DNA from: Cytophaga sp. FL35
GTDB taxonomy: Bacteria > Bacteroidota > Bacteroidia > Flavobacteriales > Flavobacteriaceae
NCBI RefSeq assembly: GCF_014349235.1
Contig: NZ_JACSOH010000001.1
Location: 124,001 to 188,000, forward strand
DNA length: 64,000 nt
Direction: 5' to 3'
In this document: positions 58,802 through 64,000 of the stretch, piece by piece
Position numbering within the stretch: the first letter of the stretch is position 1
Layout of the letters: each line of letters opens with the position of its first letter
Program-made: the position numbers and the translations under genes
The notes under the pieces: generated by a model
The model's database searches: none
What the model saw: the letters and a program-made list of their open reading frames with translations, nothing else
Told to the model about the DNA's origin: nothing

Positions 58802-59653
58802 TCACTTTCTATACTCCGAAGGCGTTACCCCCGTATGCTTTTTAAACAATCGGGAAAAGTAGGTAGGATATTCAAACCCAAGATGATATCCAATCTCCGC
58901 AATGGATTTGTCAATGCCCTGTAATTGACGTTTGGCTTCGGCTATGATCTTTTCCTGTATTAGTTCGGATGCCGTTTTACCGGTATGGTGCTTAATCAAA
59001 TCTCCAAAATAGTTTACGGACAGGTTTAGTTTTTCAGCAAAATAATTTACAGAAGGCAATTGGGTATTACCGTCCGCATAATATTTGTTTAGCTCCTTTT
59101 TAAAGTCCACCACTACTTTATTGTACAAGGGTTGCCGGGTTTCAAACTGTCTTTTATAGCATTTGCCAATATAGGTGAAAATGAGGTTGCTGTAGGCAAT
59201 TAGCAAATCCATCTCGTAGTTGTCCTTTTTGTATTCCGTTAAAATTTGTTCATAAAGGGTTTCTAACTGTTGCTGCTCATCTTCGGTAAGAAACAAAGCC
59301 TCTCCTATCTCATACTGAAAAAAGCTAAAATCAATGTTGTATTCCTGTAAGAGCACAGGAGAAATGAGCATATGGTAGCCCTTCCAAGGTTCGGTGGCAT
59401 CCCATTCAAAAACTTGGTTCGGTTTTACAAAATATAGGAAAGCTGCATCCCTATCGAATTCCGTACTACCAAAACAGTGCAGACCGGTCACATTACGTTT
59501 AAAGGCCATCATGTACCAATCTGTGCTGATGGGTTCACTTTTTAGACGTAGATTTTGGAACTCATCATACTTTACCACATCTATTAGGTCCTTTTTTGGA
59601 GCCATATACCCAACATACCGATTGAATTCCTTTAAACTTTTAAAATGCGTCAT
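58802..59653 (-). CDS. AraC-family transcriptional regulator
   Basis: The protein has 283 residues with an N-terminal cupin-like domain (about 20-150) and a C-terminal double helix-turn-helix. The latter includes VNYFAEKLNLSVNYFGDLIKHHTGKTASE and IAEIGYHLGFEYPTYFSRLFKKHTGVTPSEYRK. It lies at the 3' end of an oxidoreductase cluster, 83 bp after the SDR gene, which fits regulators that sense electrophiles or aldehydes. Confidence 0.9.
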   Translation of the reverse strand: MTHFKSLKEFNRYVGYMAPKKDLIDVVKYDEFQNLRLKSEPISTDWYMMAFKRNVTGLHCFGSTEFDRDAAFLYFVKPNQVFEWDATEPWKGYHMLISPVLLQEYNIDFSFFQYEIGEALFLTEDEQQQLETLYEQILTEYKKDNYEMDLLIAYSNLIFTYIGKCYKRQFETRQPLYNKVVVDFKKELNKYYADGNTQLPSVNYFAEKLNLSVNYFGDLIKHHTGKTASELIQEKIIAEAKRQLQGIDKSIAEIGYHLGFEYPTYFSRLFKKHTGVTPSEYRK

Positions 59654-59736
59654 CCTTTTTAAACTAAAATAGACTGTAATGCTATATATAGCACTACAGT
59701 CTACAATTCTTACTTAAACTTACAGCTAAGATTATT

Positions 59737-60492
59737 TTAGAAATCCTGCGCTGTTGGCCTTAATATAATTTCGTTCACGTCTACATCTGCTGGTTGCTCA
59801 ATGGCAAAAGCTATAGTTCTAGCTACGGAATCTGAAGGAATGGCCAAATTATTATAGAACTCTCCTACATTTTCCAAACTCTCTTTATGCGAGCTGCCAT
59901 GTTTTAATTCAGAATCAACGGCACCTGGCTCAATGGAGGTAGTCCTAATTTTACCTCCCACTTCGTGGCGCAACCCCTCCGAAATGGCACGTACAGCAAA
60001 CTTGGTTCCACTATATACAGTACCTCCCGGACTAAAGACCTTTACTCCTGCTACAGAAGATAGGTTAATGATGTGACCGGACCCTTGCTTTTGGAAAATT
60101 GGCAGAGCAGCTGCTACCCCGTACAACACCCCTTTTATATTAATATCGATCATACGGTCCCACTCATCCACCTTCACCTCGCTCATGGGTGCTATAGCCA
60201 TCAAACCAGCGTTGTTGACCATTACGTCAATTTTACCAAATTCACTTACCGCCTTGTCCACCAAAGCTTGTACATCTTCTTTTTTGGTCACATCTGTTGC
60301 AATGTATGCCGCCTTACCTTCGTTTTTGGAATTGATTTCTTCCGAAATGTTCTGTAAACGATCTTCTCTTCTGGCACCTAATACAACGTGTGCCCCTTTG
60401 GCTGCTAAATGACGTGCGGTAGCTTCACCTAACCCACTACTGGCACCTGTAATTACTACTACTTTTCCTTTAATATTATTTTCTAAACTCAT
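59737..60492 (-). CDS. Short-chain dehydrogenase/reductase
   Basis: The 251-residue enzyme has the NADP-type fold TGASSGLGEATA with a basic GARRE segment. It also has the NNAG motif, the catalytic serine in NLSSVAG and the YSGTK pair (Y and K of the S-Y-K triad). The substrate is unknown. It has its own promoter, so it can be expressed apart from the genes upstream. Confidence 0.93.
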   Translation of the reverse strand: MSLENNIKGKVVVITGASSGLGEATARHLAAKGAHVVLGARREDRLQNISEEINSKNEGKAAYIATDVTKKEDVQALVDKAVSEFGKIDVMVNNAGLMAIAPMSEVKVDEWDRMIDINIKGVLYGVAAALPIFQKQGSGHIINLSSVAGVKVFSPGGTVYSGTKFAVRAISEGLRHEVGGKIRTTSIEPGAVDSELKHGSSHKESLENVGEFYNNLAIPSDSVARTIAFAIEQPADVDVNEIILRPTAQDF

Positions 60493-60528
60493 AAGATGTT
60501 CTTGATTTATTTACTTTAAACGTAGGTA

Positions 60529-60536
60529 CAAAGGTA
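60529..60536 (-). promoter_or_regulatory. -7 box of SDR gene
   Basis: On the minus strand TACCTTTG is a perfect TAnnTTTG box 37 bp before the SDR start. A GTGTC-N5-GACAC inverted repeat (60550-60564) lies 13 bp upstream of it, in the usual zone for an activator or repressor. Confidence 0.55.
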
Positions 60537-60549
60537 AGGGCAGGCGGTA

Positions 60550-60564
60550 GTGTCGGACTGACAC
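60550..60564. promoter_or_regulatory. Candidate operator upstream of SDR gene
   Basis: GTGTC and GACAC are perfect arms around GGACT. It lies between the LLM gene and the SDR -7 box. A binding site for the AraC-type regulator encoded downstream is plausible; AraC sites are more often direct repeats, so the link is weak. Confidence 0.3.
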
Positions 60565-60644
60565 AAAAAAGGGAAATAATGAAACAAATCACGGATTAAG
60601 AATTATTTAGGATTTTGTTCGACCGCCCTATACTCCTTGACCCC

Positions 60645-61619
60645 TTACACCAAAACACCGTTAAATAACGGCAACACTTTTTCCGCTATTTTATCCAATG
60701 CTTCCTTAACTGGTGTATCTGATTTTCGCAAGTGCAACGCCATGTGGTTTACCCCTGCTTCTTCATACCGTTGTAGTAATTCCGTAAGCTTGTTTACCCC
60801 TATGGCACCTCCAAACCGATGTGGTCTAAAGTCGGCATTGTCGTCTGTAAGTAGGTTTAAATGAAAGGCAGAAATATAGGGTTTGCAGGCTTGGTCGTTA
60901 TCGTATAAGGCTTCGCACCACTTCTTTTGCTGCAAATAGGTTTCTTCCGGTGTTCTGGGATAATTGAACCACCCATTCGCTTCTTTTGCAATCCAATCTA
61001 TGGACTGTCCCGAGTGGCCGGCAACCACCAATGGAATTGGGTTCTGGGGTTTGGGATAGACATCCACACCCGGGTTTAAAAAAGGATAAAAATCGGTTAA
61101 ATCGCTCTCCAATTTCCAAGCCTCTTGCATAATTTTTAAATGCTCCCGAAACAAATTGGGGCGTTCCTCATAAGCTATGTTATACATAGGAAATTCCACG
61201 GGCCTGTCCCCTAGCCCTAAACCCAACAGCAACCTACCCTTGCTTAAATTTTCAATAGTTGCGGCGGCTTTTGCCAAATGTATGGGTTGATGTAAGGGTG
61301 AAACGATAGCCGCCGTTCCCAACAATATATGCTGGGTAGCCGCGGATAAATAACCCAAATAACCGATAGTATCGAACAACTGGGCGCCATCCCCAAAATT
61401 GGGATCGTAAACCGGTACTTCCCGCACCCAAACCGATGCAAAACCAGCAGCATCTGCCTGTTGTACCAACTCCAAATGATTTGACATATCCGGAATACCG
61501 AAAGGCCTTCCCGTCTCTCTTCGTTTTTTATCCCCTGCCAAGGACCAATCGTTATCGAGCGGAAACTCTATTCCCAAGGTCATTTTACCGGGTCGGTAAA
61601 GTTTATCAAAATTTTTCAT
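60645..61619 (-). CDS. LLM-class (luciferase-like) flavin oxidoreductase
   Basis: The 324-residue TIM barrel has the luciferase-like signature IENLSKGRLLLGLGLG and the flavin/F420-binding region SVWVREVPVYDPNFGDG. Family members oxidise diverse substrates with reduced FMN or F420; Bacteroidota use FMN. It follows the aldo/keto reductase after 51 bp, in the same direction as MFS and PfpI genes. Confidence 0.9.
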   Translation of the reverse strand: MKNFDKLYRPGKMTLGIEFPLDNDWSLAGDKKRRETGRPFGIPDMSNHLELVQQADAAGFASVWVREVPVYDPNFGDGAQLFDTIGYLGYLSAATQHILLGTAAIVSPLHQPIHLAKAAATIENLSKGRLLLGLGLGDRPVEFPMYNIAYEERPNLFREHLKIMQEAWKLESDLTDFYPFLNPGVDVYPKPQNPIPLVVAGHSGQSIDWIAKEANGWFNYPRTPEETYLQQKKWCEALYDNDQACKPYISAFHLNLLTDDNADFRPHRFGGAIGVNKLTELLQRYEEAGVNHMALHLRKSDTPVKEALDKIAEKVLPLFNGVLV

Positions 61620-61670
61620 AGCAATTTTTTTGGTAAGTCAAGGGCCGCAGAACGACCCCTGACTTTTTAA

Positions 61671-62609
61671 TTAAGCGTTCCAGATTTCCTCCGCAGTATA
61701 CGGGCCGCCTTCAACTTCCCAGAATTTTGCATCCACAAAACGATGGTCTTTGTTAAGGCCCGCGATCTTCTCCATATCCAAAGCGCTCAATTCAAATTTT
61801 AGGGTATCCAAATTTTCTTGTAATCGGGATACATTGGTGGACTTTGGTATGACCGAAATACCGCGTTGTATGCCCCATTTTAAGGCTAATTGCGCCACTG
61901 TCTTACCATGGGCCTGGGCAATTTCCAGAAGCACCCCATTTTTAAAAAGGTTAAGGGCATCATCTTCTGCCCCGCCAGAACCAATTGGTGCGTAAGCCGT
62001 TAGGTGAATACCCACTTGTTTACAGAAATCTACCAAGGTATCTTGCTGCAAAAACGGGTGTACCTCAATTTGGTTGACTTCTGGTTTCTGTTTTGCCGTT
62101 TCTAAAAGAGCTTTCAAATATTGGGTATTGAAATTACTGACACCGATATGCTTGACTAGTCCTTTTTCCAAAGCTGCTTCCATACCGGCCCATGTATCGG
62201 TCAATGGCACTTCTTTCAAAGGAATGAATTGATCTGCCTTCTCTGGCATTTCAACTCCTTTTTTAAAGGCTACCGGCCAATGAACCAAATAGAGGTCCAA
62301 ATAATCCAACTGTAGGTCGTTAAGCGTTTCTATCAAGGCTGGTTCTACATTGTCCTTTCCGTGAGAATCACTCCAAAGCTTGGAGGTAATCCACAGTTCC
62401 TCCCTGGTTACCACACCAGAATCAATGGCTTCGGCAATCGCCTTGCCCACTTCTTTTTCGTTTCCGTAGGCTGCTGCACAGTCTATGTGCCTGTACCCCA
62501 TTTTTAAGGCTTCCAAAACAGCGGTATAAACCGCTTTAGGTTCAGAACGAAAGGTTCCAAGCCCTAAAATGGGCATTTGATCCTTATGTTTAAATGATAA
62601 TGTATGCAT
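61671..62609 (-). CDS. Aldo/keto reductase
   Basis: The 312-residue barrel has the AKR triad: D and Y in IDCAAAYGNEKEVG, K in ITSKLW and H in YLVHWPVAF. NADPH-binding is supported by SVIPKSTNVSRLQENLD. It reduces aldehydes and ketones; the exact substrate is unknown. It starts 4 bp after the MFS stop, so it is tightly coupled. Confidence 0.94.
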   Translation of the reverse strand: MHTLSFKHKDQMPILGLGTFRSEPKAVYTAVLEALKMGYRHIDCAAAYGNEKEVGKAIAEAIDSGVVTREELWITSKLWSDSHGKDNVEPALIETLNDLQLDYLDLYLVHWPVAFKKGVEMPEKADQFIPLKEVPLTDTWAGMEAALEKGLVKHIGVSNFNTQYLKALLETAKQKPEVNQIEVHPFLQQDTLVDFCKQVGIHLTAYAPIGSGGAEDDALNLFKNGVLLEIAQAHGKTVAQLALKWGIQRGISVIPKSTNVSRLQENLDTLKFELSALDMEKIAGLNKDHRFVDAKFWEVEGGPYTAEEIWNA

Positions 62610-62613
62610 CTGT

Positions 62614-63819
62614 TTATAATTTTTCTTTTTTATATAAAGCCAGTGTAAGTATAAAGCCTACCACCACAAGTATACTCCCTACCCATGGCGTTGCTGCTAC
62701 GCCTAGTGTAGATTCCACTATTAATCCGCCAACATAGGCCCCAATGGCGATTCCCACGTTAAAAGCGGCAATGTTCAAGGCCGAGGCTACATCTTCTGTG
62801 CCCGGCAGGTATTTTTCTGCCATTTTAACCACATACAATTGCAGTGCGGGTACGTTGGAAAATGCCAAGATTCCCATAAAAAACAATGTTACTATGGACC
62901 AAATAGAACTGCTTGCCGTAAAGTATAGTACCACCAATACCACGGCTTGCAAAGCGAACATGACCATTAAGGCTTTTCCCGGGGTTTTGTTGGAAACCTT
63001 ACCCCCAATAATATTGCCCAAGGCAATGGCTATACCGTAGACCAATAGTAGAACACTGGTCATACTTGCGGAAAATCCGGTAACTTCTTCCAACAAAGGC
63101 GCCAAGTAGGTAAAGGTTACAAACGTACCGCCATAACCAAGGGCCGTAATGCCCAACACCAACAGAATAGAAGGGTTTTTGAGTACTTTTAGCTGATCTA
63201 CCAAACGTAAAGGCGGTGATTTTTTAATATTTGAAGGAACCAAAAAGTAACTGGCCAAGGCCCCGATAACTCCTAAAATGGCAACGCCCACAAAAGTGGC
63301 ACGCCACCCAAAGTTTTGGCCAATGTACGTACCCAAAGGCACGCCCGTAACAATAGCTACCGTAAGCCCGGCGAACATTATGGAAATAGCAGAAGCCCTT
63401 TTATCTTCTGGTACCAGACTGGCCGCTATAGTAGAGCCAATGGAGAAAAAGACCCCATGTGCGAACCCGGTTAAAATGCGTGCCAATATTAACAAGGTAA
63501 AACTAGGCGCAATGGTGGCCAATCCGTTGCCGACAATAAATAACAGCATAATACCGATCAATAACCGTTTGCGTGCTATTTTACTGGTCAAAGCCGTTAA
63601 GACAGGTGCACCAATGGCAACTCCCAAGGCGTACAAACTCACTAACAATCCCGCTGAGGAAATAGAGGTGTTTAAATCGTTGGCTACCGTGGGCAACAAG
63701 CCCACAATAACAAACTCTGTAGTTCCAATACCAAAGGCACTAATGGTCAATGCCCATAAGGCCGCTGGTAGACTTTTCTTTTCGGTCTTTGCGTTTAAAA
63801 CTGCTGAATCAGTAGCCAT
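62614..63819 (-). CDS. Major facilitator transporter (DHA1-type efflux)
   Basis: This 12-segment transporter has 401 residues. The start is set at MATDSAVLNAKTEKKSLP; an upstream in-frame Met would overlap the preceding gene. Motif A-like SKIARKRLLIG and the antiporter segment FAGLTVAIVTGVPLG identify a drug/arabinose exporter of the AraJ/YdhP kind. In this cluster it may export a toxic aldehyde or its product. The gap to the upstream PfpI gene is only 1 bp. Confidence 0.9.
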   Translation of the reverse strand: MATDSAVLNAKTEKKSLPAALWALTISAFGIGTTEFVIVGLLPTVANDLNTSISSAGLLVSLYALGVAIGAPVLTALTSKIARKRLLIGIMLLFIVGNGLATIAPSFTLLILARILTGFAHGVFFSIGSTIAASLVPEDKRASAISIMFAGLTVAIVTGVPLGTYIGQNFGWRATFVGVAILGVIGALASYFLVPSNIKKSPPLRLVDQLKVLKNPSILLVLGITALGYGGTFVTFTYLAPLLEEVTGFSASMTSVLLLVYGIAIALGNIIGGKVSNKTPGKALMVMFALQAVVLVVLYFTASSSIWSIVTLFFMGILAFSNVPALQLYVVKMAEKYLPGTEDVASALNIAAFNVGIAIGAYVGGLIVESTLGVAATPWVGSILVVVGFILTLALYKKEKL

Positions 63820-63820
63820 C

Positions 63821-64000
63821 TTAGTACGTTGCTTTAACCAGTTCCACAATCTTTTGGGCCGCTAATTTGGCAGAAGCAGGGTTCTGACCGGTAACCAAAC
63901 GCTGGTCCACACTTACTTTTTCTTGCCACATACCAGCTTTGTCAATGGTTGCTCCATGTGCTTCCAATTTTGATTCCAAAAGAAAAGGAACCACATTTTC
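63821..64000 (-). CDS. DJ-1/PfpI-family protein, C-terminal fragment
   Basis: The last 59 residues are present; the frame runs off the right end. The segments VVPFLLESKLEAHGATID, WQEKVSVDQRLVTGQNPAS and AKLAAQKIVELVK match the end of DJ-1/PfpI (class I glutamine-amidotransferase-like) proteins of the glyoxalase III / chaperone group. The active cysteine is outside the window. It is the first visible gene of the detoxification cluster, in line with aldehyde or electrophile stress. Confidence 0.85.
   Translation of the reverse strand, partial: ENVVPFLLESKLEAHGATIDKAGMWQEKVSVDQRLVTGQNPASAKLAAQKIVELVKATY

Noticed and set aside
1-64000. CRISPR arrays, tRNA, rRNA, insertion sequences, prophage
   Set aside because: No array of spaced direct repeats, no tRNA-like cloverleaf, no transposase or phage gene was recognised on either strand.

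Overview
The window looks like part of the chromosome of a marine member of the Flavobacteriaceae (Bacteroidota). The DNA is AT-rich, ribosome-binding sites are inconspicuous, and many starts have a Bacteroidota-type -7 box (TAnnTTTG). Other signs are TonB receptors with carboxypeptidase-regulatory-like N-termini, LytTR and short Crp/Fnr regulators, surface lipoproteins, lipoprotein glycosidases without SusCD, and a class I ribonucleotide reductase whose ATP-cone sits on NrdB. I see no rRNA, tRNA, CRISPR array, insertion sequence or phage gene. Genus-level assignment is not possible from the sequence alone.

Layout. 1-5.6 kb: signalling and envelope locus (histidine kinase end, CheY-like and LytTR regulators, secreted fragment, MOP-type flippase, GT4 glycosyltransferase). 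Four of these genes share a bipartite element with a 21-bp period. 5.6-9.4 kb: lipoprotein, then a thiamine salvage operon (thiM-thiE-thiD-tenA) behind a TPP riboswitch. 9.4-19.6 kb: AraC regulator, then a rhamnose-glycoside locus (carboxylesterase, NUDIX-type regulator, GH78, TIM-barrel isomerase lipoprotein, GH3). 19.7-23.0 kb: TonB receptor with a lipoprotein and a small HVFAH/CxxC protein. 23.4-25.7 kb: two-component pair and a lipoprotein. 25.8-32.9 kb: sulfide oxidation locus (DUF983, SulP permease, CstB-like persulfide dioxygenase-rhodanese, rhodanese, HMA protein, heme lipoprotein, thioredoxin, YgaP-like protein, SQR). 33-36.5 kb: GH20 hexosaminidase divergent from a LacI regulator. 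36.5-39.6 kb: nrdB-nrdA. 40-43.3 kb: DUF2383-like protein, small basic protein, large PAS kinase. 43.3-44.3 kb: about 1 kb of relic-like DNA. 44.3-50 kb: LRR-DUF1963 protein, aspartoacylase-like protein, Crp/Fnr regulator, AhpD-like protein, lipoprotein. 50.4-58.6 kb: metal-uptake island, probably zinc (DUF4625 lipoproteins, TonB receptor, HVFAH protein, DUF3299-like protein, His-rich ABC permease, ATPase, FolE, MerC protein, Zur-type Fur regulator). 58.8-64 kb: AraC regulator and an oxidoreductase/MFS/PfpI cluster.

Three regulatory patterns found by reading are the most novel points. (1) Four promoters of the sulfide locus carry GTAAC-N4-GTTAC, an FNR-like dyad, each with its centre exactly 29.5 bp from the first base of a TAnnTTT(G/A) box. 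That is class II activator geometry. (2) Four promoters in the first 4.3 kb carry a paired 13-mer element with 21-bp period, 36-37 bp from a TTTG box, beside a LytTR regulator gene. (3) The zur/merC divergent promoter has a perfect 7-1-7 inverted repeat overlapping a -7 box. It controls a gene order that resembles the ZrgABCD / PA4063-4066 zinc systems of Proteobacteria, joined to an outer-membrane receptor. All coordinates and spacings were counted by hand from the sequence. Family names come from motif recognition, not database searches.
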